NCBI GenBank assembly: GCA_007122455.1 | Contig: SKTU01000072.1 | Location: 1-34,777, forward strand | DNA from: Haloarculaceae archaeon | GTDB taxonomy: Archaea; Halobacteriota; Halobacteria; Halobacteriales; Haloarculaceae | Direction: 5' to 3' | DNA length: 34,777 bases | Part shown: piece after piece, positions 1 through 7,013 of the stretch | Numbering within the stretch: position 1 is the stretch's first letter | How the letters are laid out: every line of letters begins with the position of its first letter | Position numbers and translations under genes: made by a program | Notes under the pieces: generated by a model | Database searches by the model: none | Seen by the model: the letters and a program-made list of their open reading frames with translations, nothing else | What the model was told of the DNA's origin: nothing

Positions 1-153
1 CCCGATACCGGCGACGAGGAATGTGTTGTCGGGATGGTTACCCGTCTCCGCGAGAGCTTTCATCATGCCGTTCATGGTGCCGAAGTCGCCGCATCCCGGA
101 CACCACGTGGGCTGTTTGTCGGACTTGAAGTCGGTGAATCGAACGTCGCTCAT
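1..153 (-). CDS. korB: 2-oxoacid:ferredoxin oxidoreductase, beta subunit (5' end only)
   Basis: This is the first 51 codons of the TPP-binding beta subunit of a 2-oxoacid:ferredoxin oxidoreductase; the rest lies off the left edge. The N-terminus contains WCPGCGDFG (Cys18, Cys21), the signature where KorB/PorB proteins bind the cofactor region, followed by the start of the thiamine-diphosphate domain (FLVAGIG). The ATG overlaps the korA stop codon as ATGA, so the two subunits are translationally coupled. The complex oxidatively decarboxylates 2-oxoglutarate or pyruvate to the acyl-CoA and reduces ferredoxin in the cytoplasm. Substrate cannot be told from this fragment. Confidence 0.93.
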   Translation of the reverse strand, partial: MSDVRFTDFKSDKQPTWCPGCGDFGTMNGMMKALAETGNHPDNTFLVAGIG

Positions 154-1916
154 TGTGCTTCTACCTCCGTGGTCGCGCCGAGGGTCTGCCTTACCTCTTC
201 GGCGAGTTCGTCCGCCTTGAAGCGGACGCCGTTGTATTTGTTAATTCGCTGCACGCGGGTAAGCGTGTCGTGCTCGACGAGGTCGGCGAACTGGCCGGTC
301 GCGTTGCACTCCACGACGATGACGTCCTCTGCCGCCTCGACGGCGTCGGTGAGATCCGGCCGCGGGAAGATGTACGGCACCGAGATGAACCGGACGCCGA
401 TGTCGTCGCTCTCGAGGATGCGCATGGCTTCCCGCATCGCTCCTTCGTTGGAACCCCACGAGAGAACGAGCGTGTCGGCGTCGGTATCACCGAACTCCCG
501 GTACTCCCACGACTCCCGCTCGCGGGCGGTGTCGACCTTCCGCGTGCGCTTGTCGACCTGTTCGATTCGCATGTCGGTGTCTTCGGTCCGGCGACCGAGC
601 TCGTCGTGCTCGAGGCCGGTGGACATGTGGGCGCCGTTCTCCGTTCCGGGGAACGCCCGCGGGCTGATCCCGTCGTCGGTGAGTGCGTGGGGCTGGAACT
701 GCCCCTTCTCGTTGGTCCACTCCTCGATCGTCTCCTCGTCGACGACCTTTCCGCGATCGATCTCGACCGCGTCCATGTCGAACTCGTCGGGTTCGAACGT
801 CTGCTCGGTGACGGCGAGTGCGAGATCGCCGGTGAGATACACCGGTGTCTGGTACTTTTCGGCGAGATTGAACGCCTCGACGGTCTTGTGGAAACACTCG
901 GCGATCGTCGTCGGGGCGAGGACGAACCGCGGAACCTCGCCGTGGCCGCCGTAGAGCATCTGGTTGAGGTCACCCTGTTCCTGCTTCGTGGGCATTCCCG
1001 TCGACGGCCCCGAACGCATCACGTTACAGATGACGAGCGGCGTTTCGCTCGTCGCGACCAGGCCGAACGTCTCGGTCATCAGGTCGATGCCGGGGCCGGA
1101 GGTCGCGGTCATCGATCGGGCGCCAGCGCGTGCGGCACCGAGGGCCATGTTGATCGCCGAGAGCTCGTCCTCGGCCTGGACGACCTTTCCGCCGAAACGG
1201 TCGATCCGGCCGGTCAGATACTCCATGACGTCAGTCGCCGGCGTGATGGGATAGCCCGCGTAGAACCGACAGCCGGCGGCGATCGCACCCATCCCGATCG
1301 CCTCGTCGCCGTTCAGCAGTACGTAGTCGCTATCCGTCGTTTCGAGCTGGTAGGGCGTCTCGAGATCGTACTCTTCGCTGACGTAGCGTTTGCCGAGCCT
1401 CGCGGCCTCCTTGTTGTTCGTGACGATCGCCTCGCCCTTTCCGGAGAACCGCTTCTCGAGGGACTGATCGAGGTTCTCGATCGGGAACTCAGCCGCCTCG
1501 CAGGCGGCACCCAGCGCGACGATGTTGCGCATGATCGCGCCGCCGGCGTCCTCCGCGAGCCGCTTGAGGGGAACGTCGAGCCCGGTCATCTCTCCCGGCG
1601 GCTCGAAGTCGCTCATCATCGTCCGCTCGCCGTCGTAGATGATGATCGAGTCCTCGTGCAACTCATCGAGGTTCTCCTCGACGGTCCGTTCGGTCAACGC
1701 GATCAGGATGTCGAGCCTGTCGACGACACTCTCGACCGGATCCACGGCCGTTCGGATCTTATACGCGGTGTAGCCGCCCCGGATTCGAGAGGCGAAGTCC
1801 TTCGAAGTAAAGACGTGGCGCCCCGCGCGGGAGAGCGCCTGGGCGAAGATCTTCCCGGTGGAGTCGATCCCATCGCCGGCTTCGCCGCCGATGGCCCAGT
1901 TGAGGTCCTCTGGCAT
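150..1916 (-). CDS. korA: 2-oxoacid:ferredoxin oxidoreductase, alpha subunit (gamma-alpha fusion)
   Basis: Full-length KorA of about 588 residues. The first ~190 residues are the gamma-type domain (GGEAGDGIDSTGK near the start, then SKDFASRIRGGYTAYK); the alpha domain follows with GCRFYAGYPITPATDVMEYL and a TSGPGIDLMTE segment typical of the pyrimidine-binding half. Gamma-alpha fusion with a separate beta subunit is the usual two-subunit haloarchaeal arrangement. An in-frame ATG lies three codons upstream (1925). I prefer the ATG at 1916 because a TATA-like GCTTAAC sits about 30 nt before it, which would put transcription start almost on this codon. It overlaps korB by 4 bp. The specific 2-oxoacid is inferred, not visible. 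Confidence 0.93.
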   Translation of the reverse strand: MPEDLNWAIGGEAGDGIDSTGKIFAQALSRAGRHVFTSKDFASRIRGGYTAYKIRTAVDPVESVVDRLDILIALTERTVEENLDELHEDSIIIYDGERTMMSDFEPPGEMTGLDVPLKRLAEDAGGAIMRNIVALGAACEAAEFPIENLDQSLEKRFSGKGEAIVTNNKEAARLGKRYVSEEYDLETPYQLETTDSDYVLLNGDEAIGMGAIAAGCRFYAGYPITPATDVMEYLTGRIDRFGGKVVQAEDELSAINMALGAARAGARSMTATSGPGIDLMTETFGLVATSETPLVICNVMRSGPSTGMPTKQEQGDLNQMLYGGHGEVPRFVLAPTTIAECFHKTVEAFNLAEKYQTPVYLTGDLALAVTEQTFEPDEFDMDAVEIDRGKVVDEETIEEWTNEKGQFQPHALTDDGISPRAFPGTENGAHMSTGLEHDELGRRTEDTDMRIEQVDKRTRKVDTARERESWEYREFGDTDADTLVLSWGSNEGAMREAMRILESDDIGVRFISVPYIFPRPDLTDAVEAAEDVIVVECNATGQFADLVEHDTLTRVQRINKYNGVRFKADELAEEVRQTLGATTEVEAQ

Positions 1917-1943
1917 ACTAGTCACGAATTCTGCACGGCGGAC

Positions 1944-1950
1944 GTTAAGC
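1944..1950 (-). promoter_or_regulatory. TATA-like box for korAB
   Basis: GCTTAAC on the minus strand, about 30 nt upstream of the preferred korA start. The spacing fits a nearly leaderless haloarchaeal transcript and favours ATG 1916 over ATG 1925. Confidence 0.45.
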
Positions 1951-2068
1951 CTTCTGAATACTCCCCTCGGTCCGGCGGTTTCTGCGCAGTTCGTTGAATC
2001 GGCTTTCGACGATCGCCGTAACCGGCCCGTCCCGAAAGCCCCTTGCCGATCGGCCGAGGCTACACGGT

Positions 2069-2716
2069 ATGGATCCCATCGAGACGACCGTCAGCGCCGT
2101 TCACGAGATCGGCCCCGACGCCGTCGCCATCGAGCTCGATACACCCACCGGATTCGACGCCGAACCCGGCCAGTTCGTCAAGCTCAGCGCCGTTGTCGAC
2201 GGTACCGAGGAGGCGCGGTTCTACACGATCTCCTCGCTCGACGTCGGGGGAACGTTCGAGCTCACGATCAGCTACGATCCCGACGAGGGCGGACCGTTCA
2301 GCGAGTATCTCCTCTCGCTTTCGGCCGACGACACCGTGACGATCACCGGTCCGTTCGGGAGCGACTACTACGAGGGCGAACGGCGAGTCGTCGTCTTCGC
2401 CGGCGGTCCCGGGATCGGTCCCGCCGTCGCCATCGCCGAGCGCGCGATCGCGGACGGCGGCGAAGCTGCCGTCGTCTACCGGGACGACGTTCCGCTCCAC
2501 GAGGACCGGCTCGCGTCGCTAGCAACCGCCGGCGCGACGGTGTTCGTGCTGGGGAAAACCGACAGTCTTGAGGACGCCGTCGGCGACGTCCTCACCGGTG
2601 CGGACGACGAGCAGCTCTTCATCTACGGCTTCGCCGACTTCCTCTCGGCCGCGGAGGCCGCCATCGCAGTCGCCGGCGGCGATCCGGACGCCGCGAAGGC
2701 CGAGAACTTCGGTTGA
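2069..2716 (+). CDS. FAD-dependent oxidoreductase, ferredoxin-NADP reductase fold
   Basis: A 215-residue reductase of the FNR superfamily. The FAD-binding beta-barrel has PGQFVKLS (33-40) and the flavin motif RFYTIS (50-55); the nucleotide-binding half begins with VVVFAGGPGIGPAV (107-120). It should move electrons between NAD(P)H and a protein or small carrier through FAD. No 2Fe-2S C-terminal cysteine cluster is present, unlike PyrK or phenol hydroxylase reductases. I chose ATG 2069 because the FNR fold begins there (MDPIETTVSAV) and the upstream in-frame extension looks non-coding. It converges on the epimerase gene with a 10-bp gap. The electron partner is unknown; nearby KorAB makes ferredoxin a possibility, which is inference. 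Confidence 0.82.
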   Translation: MDPIETTVSAVHEIGPDAVAIELDTPTGFDAEPGQFVKLSAVVDGTEEARFYTISSLDVGGTFELTISYDPDEGGPFSEYLLSLSADDTVTITGPFGSDYYEGERRVVVFAGGPGIGPAVAIAERAIADGGEAAVVYRDDVPLHEDRLASLATAGATVFVLGKTDSLEDAVGDVLTGADDEQLFIYGFADFLSAAEAAIAVAGGDPDAAKAENFG

Positions 2717-2726
2717 GACGCCCGGT

Positions 2727-3110
2727 TCAGTGCTGGACGAACTCGATCAGCGCACCGCCGGTCGATTTCGGGTGGAGGAACGCCACCTCGTGTCCCCACG
2801 CTCCGCGGCGCGGCGTCTCGTCGATCAACTCGACGCCGACCTCGCGGGCCCGACCGAGCGCTTCGCCGATGTCGTCAGTTCGCAGCGCGACGTGGTGGAT
2901 CCCCGGTCCGTTCTCCTCGAGATACTCCCCGATCGGGCTCTCCTCGACCGGCTCGAGCAGCTCGAAGTAGCCGTTGTCGAGCTCCAGGAATAGCAGTTTC
3001 AGTCCCTCGAAGCGCTCCTCGTGGACGATCTCACAGCCGAACAGGTCCTCGTAGAGAAACGCCAGCCCCTCCGCGTTGTCGGTCGCGATACCCGCGTGCT
3101 CGAAGCGCAT
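2727..3110 (-). CDS. mce: methylmalonyl-CoA epimerase
   Basis: A 127-residue vicinal-oxygen-chelate protein with two beta-alpha-beta-beta-beta modules. It converts (S)- to (R)-methylmalonyl-CoA ahead of methylmalonyl-CoA mutase in propionyl-CoA metabolism. Likely metal ligands are His5 (FEHAGIA), Glu50 (GYFELLEP), His72 or His73 (GIHHVALR) and Glu123 (LIEFVQ); the pattern GPGIHHVALRTDDI and the closing GGALIEFVQH are typical of bacterial and archaeal epimerases. The length is normal. A TATA-like element about 26 nt upstream implies a leaderless transcript. Its partner mutase subunit lies about 19 kb away in this window, not next to it. Confidence 0.92.
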   Translation of the reverse strand: MRFEHAGIATDNAEGLAFLYEDLFGCEIVHEERFEGLKLLFLELDNGYFELLEPVEESPIGEYLEENGPGIHHVALRTDDIGEALGRAREVGVELIDETPRRGAWGHEVAFLHPKSTGGALIEFVQH

Positions 3111-3132
3111 ACAGAAACGGTCACGGGGAACC

Positions 3133-3139
3133 GATAAAA
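3133..3139 (-). promoter_or_regulatory. TATA box for mce
   Basis: TTTTATC on the minus strand, centred about 26 nt upstream of the mce start codon, the spacing expected for a leaderless haloarchaeal mRNA. Confidence 0.55.
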
Positions 3140-3159
3140 ACGCGCCGGGAACCGGCGTT

Positions 3160-4365
3160 CTAGTAGTTCTCGTTCGTCTGCCCGCCGACGCTGTTGTCGC
3201 CGAGTTCGACGTCGGCCCCGCCGGTCATCTCCCCGATGTCGACGGTGAGATCCCCGCCGATCGTGTTCCCCTCGATCTCGACGTCGCCGTTGAGCCACTC
3301 GAGATCCACCAGTACGCTCCCACCGACGCTGCTGTCCTCGAGTTCGATCTCGCCGTTGGTCTGCCCCTCGACGACGATCGTGAGGTCGCCGCCGACCTCG
3401 GTCTCCTCGATCTCGATGTCGCCGTTCAGGTTCCCGCCGACGACGATCGTGAGGTCGCCGTCGATCTCGGTCTCCCCGATCTCGACGTCGCCGCTCGGGT
3501 TCCCCGGTAGCTCGATCGTGAGGTCGTCGCCGACCTCGGTCTCCTCGATCTCGATGTCGCCGTTCAGATCACCGCTGGCGCCGATCGTCGCTGCGTCACC
3601 GAAGTCGCTCCCCTCGATTTCGACGTCACCGTTGACGTTTCCGGCGTCGAGATCAAAACCACCGTCGAAGCTGCTGTCCTCGAGCGTGACGTCCTGGTTG
3701 ACGTTGTTCACTTCGAGTGACGTGTCGCCACCGACGTGGCTTTCCTCGAGATCGAAGCCGTGGAGGTTGCCGATCTCCAGACGGAACGCCTGGGTGATCT
3801 CGGTGGTTTCGAGATCGACCTCGTAGTTCTGTGCGGTGATCTCGACGGTGCAGGTGAACAGTTCGTCGGCGGCGACGAACTCCCGATCGCCGATCCGGTC
3901 GTCGCTTCCGATCGTACAGATCGCCGCACAGCTGATCTCGACCTCGCGGGTGAGTTCGACGCTACCGGCCGCTCCCACGGCGGTGATCTCGACGGTTACC
4001 GTTCCGGAGCGTTGCGGTCCGCAGGCGACTTGTGCTCCGATATCGCCGCTCTCTCCGGAGCGCAGCTGCGTCGGCGCTTCGGTGACCGTGACGCTGTCGA
4101 ACCCGCCGTCGTCGACGATCGTCACTTCGATCTCGTCGACGTCCTCGCCGAACCTGTTTGTCACCGACAGCAACGTGAACTCCTGGTCGCTCTGTACGGT
4201 CTGCTCGTCGATGTCGACGCCGAGGAGCGCGTCGCGATCGTCGGAGATGCCGACGTAGCCGATCCGATCGGCGTCGATCGCGGCGAACGCACCCGTCCCC
4301 AGCGCGATCGCTAACGCACTGGTGACCATGAGCGTCAGTCCGACGAGTTTGAGAGTGCTAGCCAT
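3160..4365 (-). CDS. secreted beta-helix-like repeat protein with SipW-type signal region
   Basis: A 401-residue exported protein. The N-terminus is a hydrophobic signal (LVGLTLMVTSALAIALGTGA) followed by AFAAIDADR, resembling the N-termini of the two secreted proteins at 11943 and 12489. A beta-rich region with four cysteines (VACG, SCAAIC, FTC) follows. From about residue 200 to the end there are eight or nine units of about 22-23 residues built on NGDIEIEETEVGGDLTIVV, which should stack as a parallel beta-helix. I start at the ATG (4365) just before the signal peptide; an in-frame ATG at 4434 would add 23 residues that do not fit an exported protein. It is divergent from the signal peptidase gene, its probable processing enzyme. 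No enzymatic motif was seen; a structural or adhesive surface role is inferred. Confidence 0.8.
   Translation of the reverse strand: MASTLKLVGLTLMVTSALAIALGTGAFAAIDADRIGYVGISDDRDALLGVDIDEQTVQSDQEFTLLSVTNRFGEDVDEIEVTIVDDGGFDSVTVTEAPTQLRSGESGDIGAQVACGPQRSGTVTVEITAVGAAGSVELTREVEISCAAICTIGSDDRIGDREFVAADELFTCTVEITAQNYEVDLETTEITQAFRLEIGNLHGFDLEESHVGGDTSLEVNNVNQDVTLEDSSFDGGFDLDAGNVNGDVEIEGSDFGDAATIGASGDLNGDIEIEETEVGDDLTIELPGNPSGDVEIGETEIDGDLTIVVGGNLNGDIEIEETEVGGDLTIVVEGQTNGEIELEDSSVGGSVLVDLEWLNGDVEIEGNTIGGDLTVDIGEMTGGADVELGDNSVGGQTNENY
3376..3567 (-). repeat. near-identical 54-bp intragenic direct repeats
   Basis: Positions 3376-3429 and 3514-3567 match at 53 of 54 bases, offset by 138 bp (46 codons, two protein repeats). 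Intervening units are more divergent, so the beta-helix gene appears to grow or shrink by a 46-residue double unit. Confidence 0.85.
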
Positions 4366-4701
4366 CTGTCTCCCACCGACCCCACGATAGATCCTGGAGT
4401 TGAGCGAACGTACGTGCTCACACGTAATGTACATATTGATTGCTGTGCCCGGGACTTACCGATCGATGTCATCGAATTTAGGATCGGCTTATAACGTGAT
4501 GGACTCTGGAGGGATCTGGTGTAGGCTGAACGTACCACGACACTCGACTCGGAGCAACCCTTTTCTTTCGCGATCGCTTGCTTCGGGTAGATAGTACCGC
4601 ATGACCGATCGCTCTCGTCCGCAGCGGTGTCCCGTGGCTTCCGATAGCCTGAGGGCCCCGTCACCGTTCGGACGGCGGCGAACCCACGCGGTTCGACAGT
4701 A
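4366..4701. promoter_or_regulatory. divergent intergenic region between beta-helix gene and sipW-like gene
   Basis: About 336 bp with no convincing gene. A TTATAA hexamer at 4489-4494 (inside GCTTATAACG) reads as a TATA box on both strands, and AATATGTACAT near 4426-4437 is a second AT-rich site on the minus side. Either arrangement implies a leader of 100 nt or more for at least one gene. Some short open frames cross the region but lack acidic haloarchaeal composition. Confidence 0.4.
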
Positions 4702-5859
4702 ATGAGCGCCGGATCGGTCCTCAAGAGTGTTCTTCTGGGGCTCGGCTTCGTGATCGCCGTCTCGATGGCGTTCGGCGCACTCGTCGGGCAGCCGGTCGGG
4801 GTCAGCTACGTCGAGACGGGTAGCATGTCGCCGGCTCTGGAGCCGAACGACGGCTTCGTCGCCATTCCCTCCCAGATCGCCGGTCCCGTCGAGGAGGGCG
4901 ACGTGATCGTCTTCGACGCCGAGGAACTCCACGGCGGCGGGCTGGTCACCCACCGGGTGGTCGGCGAGACCGACGAGGGGTACATCACCCGTGGCGACGC
5001 GAACCCGGTGACCGATCAGGACGGCGCCGAACCCCCCGTACAGGACGACCAGATCAAGGCGAAGGCGCTACAGATCGGCGGTACCATCGTCGTCATCCCA
5101 CAGATCGGCGTTCCCGTCGTGCTCATCGGTGCGGCCTTCGAGTTCGTACAGGTACGGGCCGCGTCGGCGCTCGGGACGCGGGCACTGCTCGGAACGCAGG
5201 GACTGGTCTACATGCTCTTCGGCTTCGGGGCGATCACGTACGTCCTCGCGTCGCTCGTCGAGAACACGGACAAGCGAAACCGGAGCCGACAGTCCAGCCG
5301 ATCCACCGGCGCGATCACGCCCCAGACGGTGATCGTCGCGATGGTGGCGGTTCTTCTGGTGGTGGTCACGCTCAGCATGGTGATCCCAGGTGGGTCACAC
5401 CAGTTCCACTACGTCAGTTCCGAGGCCGATTCGGAGAACCCCGGCGTCATCCAGCAGGGGACGACCGAGAACGTCACGTATCTGGTTCCGAGCAACGGCC
5501 CGTTCCCGGTCGTGTCGGTCGTCGAGCCGACGAGCGATCGGATCGAGGTCGCCCCCGCTCACGTCTCCGTCGCCGGCGGCGAAACCGGCAACGTCACCGT
5601 CACGATACACGCACCGCCGGAGACGGGTTCCTACACCGACTCCATCACCGAACACCGATATCTCGGAATCCTCCCCGAGGGGACCATTCTGACACTACAC
5701 GGGATCCACCCGTGGGCGCCGATCGTCGTGATCAACACGCTTCTCGGTTCGTTCTTCGTCGTCGTCTCGGTGATCCTCATCGGGATCGACCCGATTCGGC
5801 TCAGCCGTCGGGACGAGCCGCTCCCGTGGCGGGTTCGGCTTCGGCGGTGGCTCAAGTAG
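4702..5859 (+). CDS. SipW-like S26 signal peptidase with extracytoplasmic C-terminal domain
   Basis: A 385-residue membrane signal peptidase I of the archaeal/SipW type. TM1 spans about residues 8-30. The catalytic serine is Ser41 in YVETGSMSPALEPND; the base is His84 in GLVTHRVVGET, where bacterial LepB has lysine; the conserved box is TRGDAN (96-101). Further hydrophobic segments lie near 135-150, 168-188 and 210-230. An outer beta-sandwich domain of about 100 residues follows (TENVTYLVPSNGPFPVVSVV, ETGNVTVTIHAP), then a last TM near 340-365 and a basic cytoplasmic tail. The family removes Sec signal peptides; SipW-type enzymes favour dedicated substrates. The surrounding secreted proteins with a shared TGAF motif are the obvious candidates. 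Gene context supports a dedicated rather than housekeeping role. Confidence 0.9.
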   Translation: MSAGSVLKSVLLGLGFVIAVSMAFGALVGQPVGVSYVETGSMSPALEPNDGFVAIPSQIAGPVEEGDVIVFDAEELHGGGLVTHRVVGETDEGYITRGDANPVTDQDGAEPPVQDDQIKAKALQIGGTIVVIPQIGVPVVLIGAAFEFVQVRAASALGTRALLGTQGLVYMLFGFGAITYVLASLVENTDKRNRSRQSSRSTGAITPQTVIVAMVAVLLVVVTLSMVIPGGSHQFHYVSSEADSENPGVIQQGTTENVTYLVPSNGPFPVVSVVEPTSDRIEVAPAHVSVAGGETGNVTVTIHAPPETGSYTDSITEHRYLGILPEGTILTLHGIHPWAPIVVINTLLGSFFVVVSVILIGIDPIRLSRRDEPLPWRVRLRRWLK

Positions 5860-5869
5860 CGGCGGTCGA

Positions 5870-6931
5870 TCAGCTACTCTCCGAGGAGAGGCCGAGCCAC
5901 GAGTCGATCCGCGTCGGGTCGACGGCGTGGTAGTAGATCAGATCGCCGTCGACGACGCTGTACGTTTCGAGGTCCGGGTCGTAGATCACGCGCTTGTTCG
6001 TGTCGATCGCGACGTCGACGAGGTCCTCGAGGGAGTTGATGTAGATGTACTGCTTCTCGGAGCCGGCGGGGAACTCCCCCTCGGAGATCCACTCGTCGTA
6101 CCGCGAGCGAACGATCTCCATCTCCAACTCGTAGACGTCCGCCTGTCTGGACTTCCAGAGGATGAGGCCGATTCCGGCGACGATCCCGACGACGCCACCG
6201 GCGCCGAGTCCGCCGACCGCGGTCGTGTTCGGCGGCAGTTGGCGCGTTTCGCCTTCCCCGAGCTGACGGTGAGTCTCGCTCGCCGACATCGTCTCGGGGA
6301 ACCAATAGGCGTTCGTCGCGATTTCGACGGGCGTCGAATCGACCAGCTCCCCCTCGTACGTTTCGCCGCCCTCCGCGTCGGTTGCGTACGCCGTCTCGAC
6401 GTGGAGCTGTGTCGACAGATCCCCGACCTCGGCGATCGTACCCTCGACGCGGCCGATCTCGGCGTCGAGGTCGGCGATGCTGACGGTCACGTTTGTCCGA
6501 TAGCGTCCCTCGGAGGTGGTGGTCTCCTCGGCGAGCAACAGCTCCCGCTGTTCCCAGAACGGCTCGTCGTCGAACGTCGCCTCGTGGGTGACGATCAGCC
6601 GGTGGGTGACCTCCACCTCGCGGTCGTCGGGCAGTTCGCTCGTGATCGAGAACGTCAGCTCGGGGGTCGCGTTGGTGAAGTAGACCGGCATGTTCCGCAG
6701 CTCCTCGCCCTGATCGTAGAGCGGCGACTCCCCGGTGACGACCGCCGTTTCGTCGACCGTCGTTTCGAATTCCTGTACGTCGAACTCCTCGGGCGGGATC
6801 TCCTCAGTGGGGGGATTCAGATAGACGTAGCCGGCGCCGGCCATCGAGAGCACGCCGAGAACGACGAGAGTCACACCGAGCAGGGTGCCGTAAACGGCGA
6901 GTTCACGTTTCAGACGGGCGCTTGTCGACAT
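5870..6931 (-). CDS. two-TM surface-assembly protein (DUF5305-like)
   Basis: A 353-residue membrane protein of the haloarchaeal type usually annotated DUF5305. A short cytoplasmic N-terminus (MSTSARLKRELAVYG) leads to TM1 at about 17-40, an external beta-rich domain of about 190 residues (TPELTFSITSELPDDREVEV; FDDEPFWEQRELLL), TM2 at about 240-262 (GLGAGGVVGIVAGIGLILW), and a cytoplasmic domain of about 90 residues with a hydrophilic, dodecin-like alternation (VDVAIDTNKRVIYDPD). I chose ATG 6931, directly before TM1; the longer frame to 6997 adds a non-acidic extension. It lies 82 bp downstream of the giant surface protein on the same strand and ends 10 bp from the convergent peptidase gene. 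The function is unknown; repeated linkage to SipW-like peptidases suggests it helps export or assembly. Confidence 0.75.
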   Translation of the reverse strand: MSTSARLKRELAVYGTLLGVTLVVLGVLSMAGAGYVYLNPPTEEIPPEEFDVQEFETTVDETAVVTGESPLYDQGEELRNMPVYFTNATPELTFSITSELPDDREVEVTHRLIVTHEATFDDEPFWEQRELLLAEETTTSEGRYRTNVTVSIADLDAEIGRVEGTIAEVGDLSTQLHVETAYATDAEGGETYEGELVDSTPVEIATNAYWFPETMSASETHRQLGEGETRQLPPNTTAVGGLGAGGVVGIVAGIGLILWKSRQADVYELEMEIVRSRYDEWISEGEFPAGSEKQYIYINSLEDLVDVAIDTNKRVIYDPDLETYSVVDGDLIYYHAVDPTRIDSWLGLSSESS

Positions 6932-7013
6932 CGATGTTTCGGCTCCAGAACCGTACGCCACCCAATCTCGCCGTACATAAAGAGATTTCGAGGGCACACG
7001 CCGACGTCCCCGC

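Noticed and set aside
153-1997. 614-codon open frame antisense to korA
   Set aside because: Shadow of korA; no recognisable domain and a composition explained by the opposite strand.
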